Below, in pieces: positions 44,930 through 56,065 of a stretch of 64,000 nucleotides of DNA. Made by a program: the position numbers and the translations under genes. The stretch is taken from the NCBI GenBank assembly GCA_025506515.1, contig JACCIX010000042.1:210951-274950 (forward strand), in the 5' to 3' direction. The notes below the pieces were generated by a model, which was not told where the DNA came from, did no database searches, and saw only the letters and a program-made list of their open reading frames with translations. The first letter of the stretch is position 1, and each line of letters starts with the position of its first letter. Origin of the DNA: Flaveria trinervia (lineage: Eukaryota; Streptophyta; Magnoliopsida; Asterales; Asteraceae).

Positions 44930-47031
44930 TGTAAGGCCCCGATCCCAGGAAGCTCACAGTTGGACAATCATCACTCATAAAACATAATATATACATTTAC
45001 ATCTACGAAAAACATCACAGCGAAATAACTTAAAACCATTTCATATATTAATTACTGCTTTTGCAAAATAATACATCATTGTTAATAGTTACAAAATATT
45101 ATAGTTTACATTACATCACAAAAAAAATCATAGTTATACAAATGGGAGCCATCCCAAAAATGTTGAGTAGCTGCCCCGTGCCATCTTCAGCAACAATTAC
45201 CTGCCAACTAGAAAATACATAAAAGTCAGCGTTGCTGAGTGAGTTTTAGTTTTGTAAAATAAAATACTTTTCTTTCATTAATAACCGTTCTTTACTTCCA
45301 TACGTGATTGTACATCATACATACACATTAATAATATATTATTATCTTCCACCTTTATTCATTATCCTTCGTTTAATATACGTCATCATTATCATTTGCT
45401 TTTATTCATAGTCTTCCTTACTTATCTTTCGTACATTCGTTATCTTTCGTACTTACATTCCGGACCAATGCCATGTGCTATACCCCGAACATTATGCACG
45501 AAGCTGGTTACTGGGCCTGGGGTCTATCAATAGACCCCGAACATTAAGTACGAAGCTGACTCCAGTACCTAAGGCAAGCGACAAGGATCCCATACATATG
45601 GTCAATCACAAAGATTAGACCCCAGTGTGCATCCTTTCGGGGTAGCTACACCGTTTAGCTAACACCCTTTATTGGGTGTGAACCTCCTTACAATGCTTGT
45701 AAGACTTTCTTACATTCATTCTTCTATTAATGCATGCATTCTTTCATTTGTTACGTTCATCTTATCATTATCATTAACTCCTCTTTACATTACATAATAT
45801 TTTTCGTTCATTTCATAATCATAACACATAAGTCACGGAATAATACATAGTAGGAGCGTAAGGAAACACAACATGAACATACATAGCATCATGTAAACAT
45901 CACATGCATCACACATCATCATAAACATTATGCATCATCCACCCTGACAGCAGGGGTCCTAGGGGTAGCAGCCCCTAGTGCGGTCCAAGGGACAACACCC
46001 CTGGCTGGGGTCGCGCTGCTAGGTCAGCATGAAAATTTTTATTTTAACACAATTGTATAACACATTTTGCTATAGAAAAGCTAATCTTCCTGTTAAAACC
46101 TCTTAAAATCTTGGTCATTTAAATCATATATTGGTATGTATTTCCAGCCTCAAACAGATTAAAACCTTTAAAATAGGGGATCTAGAACTCACCTGGACTC
46201 AGTGAGCAGCTTCTCAGTCAAGCTTTCAAAACAAGGGTCGCACTGCACAACATGCAGATAAGTTAACACTCAAAGGGGTTAATTTCTGTCCAATTTCGCT
46301 GCTAACTTCGCTGCCAGATCAGCAATTTCGCTGCTAGTTTCGCCAGCACTTTCGCTGCCAGTTTCGCCCAACTTTCATTGGAAATACAAGTCTGCGAAAC
46401 TATAATTTCGCAGGAAGATCCATAGTTTCGCCGGACAACTACATAATTTCATCGGATGAACACCCAGTTTCATAAAACAGGTTGAAATTACGAACCAACC
46501 CATTTTTGACCCAAAACTTTAATCTTTTACACCCAAAACCTTGGTTTATCACCCAATAAGCTATACATAAGCTTCTTACATGTTTTCTTACACAAAAACG
46601 TGAGTTTTGGGTGATTCTTTGCCACTTTCAAAAATCCCAAGCCCTAGAATTCGGGTTTTTATCAAAAGAACGATTAAATGATGTTTCTTACCTAGATTCT
46701 TGGTCTTTCCTTGTTGTTTTGAATTCCACGAACACCGATCTTCAATCTCTTGATCAACTGAGCCTTGAATCATCACTTTCTCTTAACTTTCTCGTAACTT
46801 CTCTCTCTACACTCTCTCTCTAGAAATTGGGTGTTGAGTTGCAACTGAGAGTGGCTCAAGCTGATTCGTTTATATATATACCGGGCGTTCCCGGGACCTC
46901 AAACTCGCCGAACACATAACCCGCGAGGTCTACTCGGTCCATACTCAATTTCTCACTTATTTTCTTTATACAATCCCGGCTAAACCTATTATTATTAATT
47001 GGCTCGTTTCGACTTTATTCCGGGCATTACA
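44930..47031 (-). mobile_element. Solo LTR B, 2102 bp, inverted, TSD TAATT
   Basis: Plus-strand ends are TGTAAGGCCCC and GGGCATTACA, flanked by TAATT at 44925-44929 and 47032-47036. In its own sense it starts TGTAATGCCCGG and ends GGGGCCTTACA, like LTR A, and aligns with LTR A in reverse orientation over most of its length. It has a TATA at 46868-46882 and GCGAAA-type motifs at 46300-46480. It inserted inside the conserved GTAATT block of LTR A. The short ORFs inside are not supported. Confidence 0.9.
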
Positions 47032-47036
47032 TAATT

Positions 47037-47299
47037 GATTGTTAAGGACGGCACGGGCGGCTACTTAGCTTATTTTGGATGGCATCAATTTTGTATAACG
47101 ATAATGTTTTTGTGACGTAATGCAACGAGTTATATTTTGTAATCCGTTAACGATGTATTATTTTGCAAAAGCAATTATAATGATATGAAATGGTTTCAAT
47201 TTATTCCGCTATAATATTTTAGTAATGGTAAATGTAAATTATATGTTTTTATGTGCAATGATCGACCAGCTGTGAGCATCACAGGAACAAGGCCTTACA
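47037..47299 (+). repeat. Last piece of solo LTR A
   Basis: Resumes with GATTGTTAAGGACGGCACGG directly after the TSD of LTR B and ends CAAGGCCTTACA at 47299, followed by AGCCT (TSD). Confidence 0.85.
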
Positions 47300-47304
47300 A
47301 GCCT

Positions 47305-48451
47305 AGTGTGTAGTAAATAATACATTAGCTATAACCCTAACCAAGTAAACAATAGAACACAGAGAAGGTCCTTCGTCCTAGTCATCAACGGACCGCCATG
47401 CAAAACCAGATTAAAAAACCCACAATCATAGATAAAAAAATCGAAATCAGAATCAAGGCATCAAAGATCAAGCAGCGATTATTAACGGTCTTCATCAACA
47501 AACCTACATTAAATCACATGTTAATAAGACTATAAAGGTAAGTCTAGAGTTACTATCATCGCCTTAAGAATAGTAACAAAGTCAAACAGAGAGTTAAGGC
47601 TTACACCAATTAGTACCAAATAACATATTCAAAACGCTCAAAGACCCAAGTATATATCTAACAGTTCAAGCTCATGTCCACAGAGAATCGACAACTGATT
47701 TGTAAACTTGAAGTCAAAAACATTTACACACACTTAGTTGAGTTATCGACTATGGCCTAAACTCTCTCACAGGTAGAAACCCTTGTTCATTCTAGTCAAA
47801 TGGAAACAATACATCTTTTACTAACCGCGTGAAGGCCGTTGTTTCTACTCACACTTTCAGATTTACATTGGTTGTTGGAACTAACAAAATTTTAACAAAG
47901 CTTTGAATAATTGGACCAATATACAAATACATGATATATATTGTTTAACAAATCAAAATAATTAAATGGATACCTTAATCAACATGCAAAATCAAGCATG
48001 TAACTTACCATATGCGCTGGAAACCTACCATGCAAACCCAAAAACCGTTGGCAATCACTTCGCCAAAACCCTAGATCACCATGTCGTCGTTATCCTGGTG
48101 GTAGAACCCCACTAAACCGCCGCTAGACCGTCATGTAACCAATCATCAATCTTTGTTTTCCATGCATCCATAATGTTTCAGGTCAATACATGTTGTTAGA
48201 TACAGTTAGAGGATAGAAATGTGTCAAAAAACAAAACCTTTTCACAAACCTGAACTCAAAAAGCCTATGGAGGGAAAATATAAAAAACAAAGAACCCGAT
48301 AACAGGTATGTTTTGGCTTATAATTAGAGGATTTAAGCAGATGGAATCCAAACCCTCATGAAACCTTGGCTCCTTGAATCAGTGACCGACGACACCTTTG
48401 TTGCCATCATATGCAGACATAGACGGGCATTCAATGAGTTGATCTGAAGAC
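47305..48451. other. Spacer between solo LTRs A and C
   Basis: About 1.1 kb with no ORF of note and no recognised gene. The segment around 48020-48150 is richer in GC (CGCCAAAACCCTAGATCACC...) and could be relic gene-flanking DNA, but I cannot name it. Confidence 0.5.
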
Positions 48452-48456
48452 ATCAT

Positions 48457-51133
48457 TTTCACACCCCGACCAACGGCGGAATCATCGGGGGGGACGAATA
48501 GGAGACGATTGCTCATAGCACATGGAACTAAATAAGTTGAAATATTATTAAATATCATTATTTATTAAAACATTACAAGACAAATAAGTTCATACAATAC
48601 AAAAGCTTCAGACAAAGAAATAACATGTTAAGTTAAACTAGGTCACAAGTCTCATATGAGCACGAAGAGAATCCACAAATAGTAAACCTAAAACATGTTA
48701 AAAATAAAAAGTCAACTTTGAAAGAGGTGAGATTTTTATAGTTTTCAATACATAAGTATATTAAAGATGGCAATTCATGTTGCAAGTTAGAGAACAAAGT
48801 AACTAGGGATGTAAGACTGAATGCACAATCAAACCTTGACAAAGTTTTACAAGTATCAAACGTTTACAAGTATATACGATTAGCTAAGTGTACTTGGATC
48901 AACCAAGCAGGCTTGTCAGACCCATAGATCTATGACGTCATCAGGCTAACAATAGTTAATGATTGTACATATATTCGATATTACATGGTAGCTACAAAGT
49001 TCAACTAACCACAACACACAAGTAAATTGTCATAAGTTTACAAGAATCAAACGTTTACAAGTGCAATGGTTATAAGGTAACATGTTTCACCCCAAAGTGT
49101 GAAAATAGGAAAAAGAGTACAAAAATACTCACATGGAAAACAAGTATAAGAAGGATGATAAGAGATTAAACGAGGCTCCAACGATTTCTTCACGATTCAA
49201 CCTAACGGTTGATGTCTTAGGATTAGAATAGAAATAAGATTAACGACTAAAGATGAATTAGGGTTTCAATTGGAATTTGGGGTTTTGATAACTAGGTTTA
49301 AATAAAATAATATAACCAAATATATTTTGATTACATAAAGATGGAATAAGTTGATTAATAATTATGTTTTAAAACAATAATGAATCTTTAGTGAGACAAA
49401 TATCATTTAAATGTTAATAGTAATTGTTTAAGTATAAAATAAATAGTTAATCTAAAATTATTTAAGCTAAATCAAAAATATTAATTGGATAATTAATTGT
49501 CTAATTGATTTGCAAAATAACTCACAAACATTTAAGTTTGATTTATAATTTTTTTTAACTTTTGAGTGATTATTATAAAGGTTTCATAAACAAATGAAGA
49601 ACAAAGATATTATATTATTTAGAAGTTTTAGGGATTAAATAAAGATTTTAAAATAGTTTTTTATAAATATTGAAACTTGTAAATAAATTATAAATTTTTT
49701 TATAAAAATTTAAATTTAGTTTCTATATTATTTAACTATTTGTTTTAAAATATTGTCAACATTTTTCAAAAATTAGATTAATAATTTCTAAACTAAATTT
49801 AAGTATATACATGATTTTTAGAATAATATTAATTATTATGATTTAGTTTAATAAAAAGAAAAGTAAAAAAAAACAGATTTGAGGGAGCCCGGGGTTGAAC
49901 CCAGGACCTCTTCTACGTTTGCACAAATCTTTAACTGGCAGGCTAACATCCCAAATCTGATTTAAGTCTACTAAAAAAAATTTATAAACATTAATTAAAA
50001 AACCCCAAATTGCAAGAACCCTATAATCGATTTGATTCCGATTGAACATCAAATTGATGTTGCTACCCGGATTAATCATAGAGCTTTTCTTCACTATGTA
50101 ATTTCGAGTAAGATGGTGTATTAAACTCACTTGATTACGACCGGTTGATAAATTTTAAGCTCTGGGTTTGACTCGACTTGCTCGCGAAGAAGAAACAGCT
50201 TGGAATCAATGATAGAGTGCACTATTCGAGCAATTGAAGGTTCAGAAAGTTGAAAAGGGTCGTATGGAAACTTTACCCTCTATTAAATAGTTCCAATTCG
50301 TACGTTAAGGTGCCGATTGAGTTTTGATTTTGATTCGATCAATTCGGTTATGATTAGATGTTTAGTTGATGATTTAACTCGAATTAAACCATGCATTAAG
50401 CTTGACAATGATTATCCGAACGTTTCTGTACGTTTAATTGATTAATCATCAATCTTTGTACATTGAACGGTTTATAACCGATCGAGATGCGTGTTTTGGT
50501 TCGAGACTCTCCAATATCGAGCTTTAATGTTTCATTAAATCGTGGGTTCGAATCCAAGAGGTCCCCCCCCCCCGAGTCGACTAGCACTTTCGGATGAAAA
50601 AGTTGATTGGTTTTGGGGGTGTATGGCGGCCACCGGAGCTTGGCCGGATGGGGGGCCGGCTCCCGGTGCCGGAAATACGGGAGTGAAGGGGGAAGGGGTT
50701 TGGTTTTTGGATGTTTACACAAATGGTCCCTCATGTTTATCATGTTTATTATTTGATGTAAAAGCTTTTAAATTAAGTTTTAAGAATTACACATTCAACC
50801 CTAGACTTTATAAAACTTATTGAATAATAAACTAAATTAATTATTGTTAAGTTTTGTAACATTTATAAAACTTGTAAGCTTTATAATTTGATTGTTTATT
50901 TTCAATAATTAAATTTTATATTACTCATAAATCTTTATTCATTTTATAACTTTATGAGAAATAATTGTTTATAAACCATAAGTTATTACGAGTTATCTAA
51001 ATGATTAACAACTGAATAACTCACAATATAAAATTGCAAATTTAATTCATTTGACTCATTGCAATTATTATAATAATTTTATAATAGAACTTAAAAATTT
51101 TGGTTTTAACTTGAAAAAATGACGGATGTTACA
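48457..51133 (-). mobile_element. Solo LTR C, 2677 bp, TSD ATCAT
   Basis: Plus-strand ends are TTTCACACCCCGACC (first TG decayed to TT) and GGATGTTACA, with ATCAT on both sides (48452-48456, 51134-51138). It shares blocks with the LTRs of the tandem Ty3 array (AAGTGTACTTGG, CATAGATCTATGAC, TTTCACCCCAAAGTGTGAAAA-like), so it belongs to the same or a sister family. It contains a B-box-like GGGTTGAACCC near 49893, an exact GGTTCGAATCC at about 50546-50556 on the other strand, and an 11-C run at 50563-50573. There is no internal domain. Confidence 0.85.
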
Positions 51134-51138
51134 ATCAT

Positions 51139-51522
51139 CATCGTTGCTCTCCTAATAATAGCCTCCGCCACCACTCCCTTTGACCCTCGCCGTCTCGCAT
51201 GCCCTCCCTCCCTCTCTTTGTTTCTCTCTCTCTTCTCTGAGCAGTGTGATATACTATATATATTTGGGAGAGTTGTACTGCAATGCTTTATCCATGTACC
51301 TATTTCGTGTTCGTCGATTTAAAATCCAACGGCATAAAAACTTCAATTCACTATTCATTTCCATGTCTTATAATTATAGAGTAATTTATGAATATCATTT
51401 ACGACTTCATCGCAAGACACAAGTTTACGATATTTTGTTTTATCATGTAAAGTTTTGAAATATTATCAGCGGCGTCCTTTGTTTTATCATGCAAATTTTT
51501 GAATATTATCGACGACGTCCGA
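51139..51522. repeat. Short spacer with a ~44-bp tandem duplication
   Basis: A pyrimidine-rich CCCTCCCTCCCTCTCTTTG stretch and a TATATATATTTGGGAG segment look promoter-like, but no gene follows. At 51434-51522 a TTGTTTTATCATG..AATATTATC..CGTCC unit occurs twice. Confidence 0.5.
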
Positions 51523-52610
51523 TGTCACACCCCGAGAATTGCAGTAGAAGGTCATGAAACGTGGTGATAACGGAAGTTGGAGTTAATCCACAATTATAGT
51601 CAAACGTGATTAATAATACTGTTGATTATGTAAAACCATACATTTAACATTCTAAACAAAGTCATGACAGTATTTTATCAGTAAAAAGTTGTACAACTCG
51701 AGATTAGATGCAATACATTGTCTTTTATTCATTAATCTAATAATACTTAAGGACATTTGAAACGTTTGACTTTCCAAAGACAGCTCAAAAATTCCACACA
51801 TAGCTTACCTATAACCCTAAAAAGCATGAAGGGTAAAAAAAGTCAAGATAAAGTTAGTGAGCGATTGGAGTTTTCAGTCTCATAAACAATCAGTTTAAAA
51901 AATAATATGATGAAACGAGATATAATATACTCAACATACACTAGCTAGGTACTATAAATAATTCAGGTCATAAGTCCATAATCAAATCAAGAAACACATC
52001 GTTGCCCCTCAATAGTCCAAACATATAAATTCTCTCGCAACAATCTGACGAGTGCGACTGGTCGCGAGAGCGTGTCATTCTAACCTGATAGATCTACCAA
52101 TATAGTCTATGGCCTCCTCGAGGTTAATGATTATCGGGGATTTAGGGGCTCAATAGTATACATCTATACCACTGACCCAACTTATACCATCATAACATAT
52201 ATTAATCCTTTTGACCATAATATACATTGAAATATAGTTTCTCATGCTTTTCCCCAAAATAGTTAAATAAATACAATATTTAAAATGGGGCCGAAGGACT
52301 CACCTTGAGTGCGATTAACGAAAAAGCCAACGTGCTAGACTTTGATTAATTAAACCTTAATTATATGCATCATGGTCAATATATGATGATTTATGCTTAC
52401 GAGAATGCCTTTCACCCAACCTATTTGGTTATTTTAAGAATAAAAAATGTATTTATTATATTAAAATGTTTTGGTCAGTTTCTTATAAGAATTTATTTAT
52501 TTTTCAAAAAAAATATATGAATTATGACACATCCACCCTATAAACTAAGATCTAACCCTAACGTATTCTTAATGTTTATCACTTAATCACTATCACATTT
52601 ATCTTATGTT

Positions 52611-52690
52611 TATTTACTATATTTACTATATTTCTTAACTATATTTACTATATTTACTATATTTACAAAAATATATTTACTATATTTCTT
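52611..52690. repeat. TTTACTATA short tandem repeat
   Basis: About seven imperfect copies of ATTTACTAT(A) in 80 bp, within LTR D. Confidence 0.8.
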
Positions 52691-52941
52691 ACTAGATAAT
52701 GTAAAGTTACAAAGTCTTAAATTTTCTATTTTGTATTATATCTTTTTAGTTGGCCTATTTTAATGATAATTTTTACCATTATTTTGTTAAATAGTGGATT
52801 TTTATATAAAGTTTCTTTTATAAACTCATTGTTATAATCGTTTGAGATTATTTTATCAAGAAAAATATATTTGATATTTATTTTTATGAAACCCATTTAA
52901 TTTAAAATCTAGTTATTTGAAATTATTTTAAATAAGGTATG

Positions 52942-52967
52942 TATATATATATATATATATATATATT
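52942..52967. repeat. (TA)n microsatellite
   Basis: Uninterrupted TA dinucleotides, about 13 units. Confidence 0.9.
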
Positions 52968-53881
52968 ATTTTTCAATTTACTTTATTATTATTTTTTTAG
53001 AAAATCTAAAGTCTTTATTTGTTGTTATAATTGTGTCCTTCTGTCGTAACGTCCCGTTAGTCCCATATACGGTCTATATCTTAGTTCTAGTTCTTGATTC
53101 GTTGTTCGTCAAACTTTATTCTTAATTATAATGTGTCCAAGTACTTAACGTTTTCCTTTTACTGATCCTTTCACTTTGTCCTAACTTTTGATTAGTAACG
53201 TCATCAAGTCTCAACTTAGTCACTTTCCTAAGTCATCACATCCACAACAATTATCCATCTAATATTTTCACCTAATTGTTCCTTAAAAGTCCATAATCCA
53301 CTAAACTTCCATTTGCATGTCCATACGTACATATATACATCCTTACAACCTAAATCATCCAAATAATATGATTTTATCAAACTAAAATCATTACCAATAC
53401 CCATTTTATATCCAAAATCATTAAAACAACCATTTTCATACAAACTTTAAGTGGGTGAATTTGGGTTTTTTAAGATTTCATCTTGATCATCATGCATGAA
53501 TAAATATTAACAATTCAATGCAATACCTTGAGCAACTAGAGAGTTGTAACCCCACACAATGTAAGCACAAACTTCGTCTCTCGATAAACACTTCGGGTTC
53601 TAGCCTAAGATCTGACTAGAATACATTAAGAGAGAGTGAAAGTTTCTAAAGGTGGTGGTGAGATTGTGGTGGCAGAGAGAGGGGGGTTGTCGGTCGCAGG
53701 GGTGGTGATGGTGCTCGTGGTGGTGACGTGGTTGATGGTAATGGTGATAGCGACGGCGGTTGATGGTGATGATGATGGCGACAATGGTTGATGGTGATGA
53801 TGGACGCGGTCGGGGTGGGACGCGCGACGAAGGTGGCGGTCGCGGTGGATGGTAGTCGATGGTGGGGTGGCGGTGTGGTGT

Positions 53882-54306
53882 AGGCGGCGGTGGGGTGCAG
53901 GCGGCGGTGGGGTGCAGGCGGCGGTGGGGTGCAGGCGGCGGTGGGGTGCAGGCGGCGGTGGGGTGCAGGCGGCGGTGGGGTGCAGGCGGCGGTGGGGTGC
54001 AGGCGGCGGTGGGGTGCAGGCGGCGGTGGGGTGCAGGCGGCGGTGGGGTGCAGGCGGCGGTGGGGTGCAGGCGGCGGTGGGGTGCAGGCGGCGGTGGGGT
54101 GCAGGCGGCGGTGGGGTGCAGGCGGCGGTGGGGTGCAGGCGGCGGTGGGGTGCAGGCGGCGGTGGGGTGCAGGCGGCGGTGGGGTGCAGGCGGCGTGGGG
54201 TGCAGGCGGCGGTGGGGTGCAGGCGGCGGTGGGGAGCAGGCGGCGGTGGGGGCAGGCGGCGGTGGGGTGCAGGCGGCAATGGGGTGCAGGCGGCGATGGG
54301 GTGCAG
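53882..54306. repeat. 17-bp GC-rich minisatellite
   Basis: About 25 head-to-tail copies of GGCGGCGGTGGGGTGCA, nearly identical for the first 300 bp and then decaying (16-bp unit, GGGGAGCA, GGGGGCA, GCAATGGGGTGCA variants) towards 54306. Because 17 is not a multiple of 3 and the unit lacks stops in five of the six frames, overlapping open frames of 154-277 codons appear on both strands (repeats such as AACTPPPPAPHRRLHPT). I do not call these genes. The G-run-rich strand could form G-quadruplexes. Confidence 0.9.
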
Positions 54307-54917
54307 GTGGTGGTGACCGATAGGTGTGTGGTGGTGATGTGGGGAATTGGAGATAGTAAGGAGATGAAGGGTTATGTGTAATGTATGGAGTGTATGTAGG
54401 GATTTGGTAGTGATTGGATAACTTAGTTTTCATCCATGCCCTCTACACCTAATATTATTATTAGTATTAATTTTCTTAATTATTATTATTACAATTACTA
54501 TTATTATTATGTTTGTTATATATTAGTATTGTTTGTTTATTAGTTTCCAACGTAACGGTTAACAAGTTTCAAGGTTTGTGAAAATCGTTAATGCGGGGGT
54601 TTTTAAACTAACCAGGTATAATATTATAAATAATCGTAAATTTATTATTAAAACGGTTTCGAGCGTTGATCTGATTTGACCGGGTGTCACATCCGGACTT
54701 TTTTCTTATATAGGGTTTTGTTAGGATCGGTGATTTAAGTTTGATTAATTAGAGTAGATTGCAGCGGAATTCGAACAATGAATTAGACAATTAGCAAGAA
54801 CTCAATTGATATTCAATGGAGTACACGGTTATAGAGAGAGAGAGAGAATTCTGCAAAAGGAATATTTCATTCAAATACTTTCATGGTGGCTGAAAGTCAC
54901 ACGTTACAATTAGGTCA

Positions 54918-54939
54918 ACATTCCTTATATAAGGAATGT
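54918..54939 (-). promoter_or_regulatory. Palindromic TATA region of LTR E
   Basis: ATTCCTTATATAAGGAAT lies at the centre of a 22-bp perfect palindrome containing TATATAA on both strands. Confidence 0.6.
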
Positions 54940-54984
54940 GACGTCTGCTAATGTCACTTGATAGTGACATCTAACAGAATTATA

Positions 54985-55440
54985 CAAACAACTAAAACTA
55001 TGCAAACTACTGAGAATGTTGTCAACAACTGATCACATCTCATAGAATGCTAAGTACAAGAACATAAAACTACTGAACTAAAACTACCGAAACTATAAAC
55101 TACTGAAGGTAAATTACAAGTACTGAAAAGGAAAACCATCACAACTACTGAAGTTAATAACTTCAGCTGTTGTGACAACTACTGAAGTTAATAACTTTAG
55201 CTGTTGTGACAACTACTGATCACTCTGGTCTTCAGTCTTTGTCTTCAGTCTTTGTTCTTCAGACTTTTATTTCAGACGTTGTCTTCAGCTGATAGCTTCA
55301 AACTTTGTCTTCGGTACTTTACTTTCAGACTTTGTCTTCAGTACTTTACTTTCAGACTTTGTCTTCAGTAGAAATCTTCAGACCTTGTAATCAGCTGATG
55401 TCTTCAGCTATTGTGATCTTCTTCAGCAGTTGTAATGTCT
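54985..55440. repeat. AACTACTGA / CTTCAGT motif array in LTR E (U3)
   Basis: The first half has repeated AACTACTGAAG, AAACTACTGAA and ACAAGTACTGAAAAGG. The second half has CTTCAGTCTTTGT, CTTCAGACTTTGT, CTTCAGTACTTTACTTTCAG. Copies are irregularly spaced. The same core (CAGTAGTT and its complement) recurs in the pol-env spacer (59140-59720) and within gag (63640-63900). Confidence 0.75.
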
Positions 55441-55492
55441 ATGGGACTTGTAGGTTTTTCTGATCAGGCTCATTGGTTCTTTTGGTCCAACA

Positions 55493-55507
55493 CACTCCCC
55501 CTGAACC
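55493..55507 (-). other. Polypurine tract of copia element E
   Basis: GGTTCAGGGGGAGTG on the minus strand directly before the LTR, analogous to GGTCCAAGGGGGAGTT of element F. Confidence 0.8.
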
Positions 55508-56065
55508 AATACAGCCAAAACCTCTAAGTTTATTGATGATCCCACTTATTCTTTGGCAGAAACACCCTCTGATCAGCTTCAAAGGTAATCATGTAAGCAC
55601 AGGCCAGGAAAGGTTTCTGATCTTTTGATTGGCTAAGTGTGGAAGGGAACTCTATCTTGGGGAAACTGGACACAGAGTCTTGTCCCAACCATCAAACCTA
55701 ATTCCCATTGATAAGTCTGTAAGACTCTCTTGCATAGGCCTCAAGGAGAACAACTTGTTCCTCCTTGGTGAGTTCTTCTGCTTCTCCCTCAAAGAAGAAC
55801 TCAGGGCCATAATATCAGACAGATACCTTACTGTCTTCCCATTCTTCAACTCAACAGTTGTGATCTCTTGTATGTGAATTCATCTGGATGAGAGCCTTCT
55901 AGCAACAACTGGAGTTCACTCTTTTGAAGATCTTCAATTCTCTTGTATAACAGCCCCTTCTTGATCATTTTGTTCTCAAGTAGAGATTGAGCGGTTGTCT
56001 TTGATATCTACTTGGTATATTCTTCTTGTGTATTCTGGAACTTACCCTGGGGTCTGGCCAAATCC
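55508..56065 (-). other. Region between env-like ORF and PPT, element E
   Basis: About 560 bp, no long frame continuing from the env-like ORF. The 82-codon plus-strand ORF (55629-55877) is antisense and unsupported. It may be decayed 3' env-like or untranslated sequence. Confidence 0.5.

Larger units (their letters stand above)
15098..47299 (+). mobile_element. Solo LTR A of a Ty3 chromovirus, split by nested insertions (TSD AGCCT)
   Basis: LTR A starts TGTAACGCCTGG (15098) and ends AGGCCTTACA (47299). The 5-bp repeat AGCCT flanks it at 15093-15097 and 47300-47304. Its own sequence is in three pieces: 15098-15865, 43878-44929 and 47037-47299, about 2.1 kb in total. This agrees with the 2102-bp LTR B of the same family. 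No internal domain remains, so it is a solo LTR produced by LTR-LTR recombination. The copia element (15866-43872) and LTR B (44930-47031) were inserted into it later. Confidence 0.9.
51523..54691 (-). mobile_element. Solo LTR D, about 3.2 kb, near-match TSD
   Basis: Plus-strand ends are TGTCACACCCCGAG and CGGGTGTCACA. Flanks are TCCGA (51518-51522) and TCCGG (54692-54696), four of five bases equal. The architecture resembles the array LTRs and LTR C. It carries TTTACTATA-type repeats (52611-52690), a (TA)n run (52942-52967) and the 17-bp GC minisatellite (53882-54306). No internal domain is seen. If the TSD is not real this could be an LTR fragment. Confidence 0.65.
54719..55492 (-). repeat. 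3' LTR of copia element E (774 bp)
   Basis: Plus-strand ends are TGTTAGGATCGG and TTTGGTCCAACA, next to the PPT. The minus-strand TATA is in the middle of a 22-bp perfect palindrome (54918-54939). A stem-loop ATGTCAC..GTGACAT (54951-54970) and a TGACGTC bZIP-type core (54940-54946) lie just upstream of the TATA. The U3 part (about 54985-55440) is filled with AACTACTGAAG / CTTCAGTCTTTG-like motifs. A short GA run lies at 54833-54847. Confidence 0.85.

Noticed and set aside
53882..54306. CRISPR-like array
   Set aside because: Units are contiguous with no unique spacers and the genome is a plant's.
53600..54433. 277-codon Pro/His-rich protein and several overlapping 150-217-codon ORFs
   Set aside because: They are produced by a stop-free 17-bp minisatellite in an LTR; frames on both strands are open at once.
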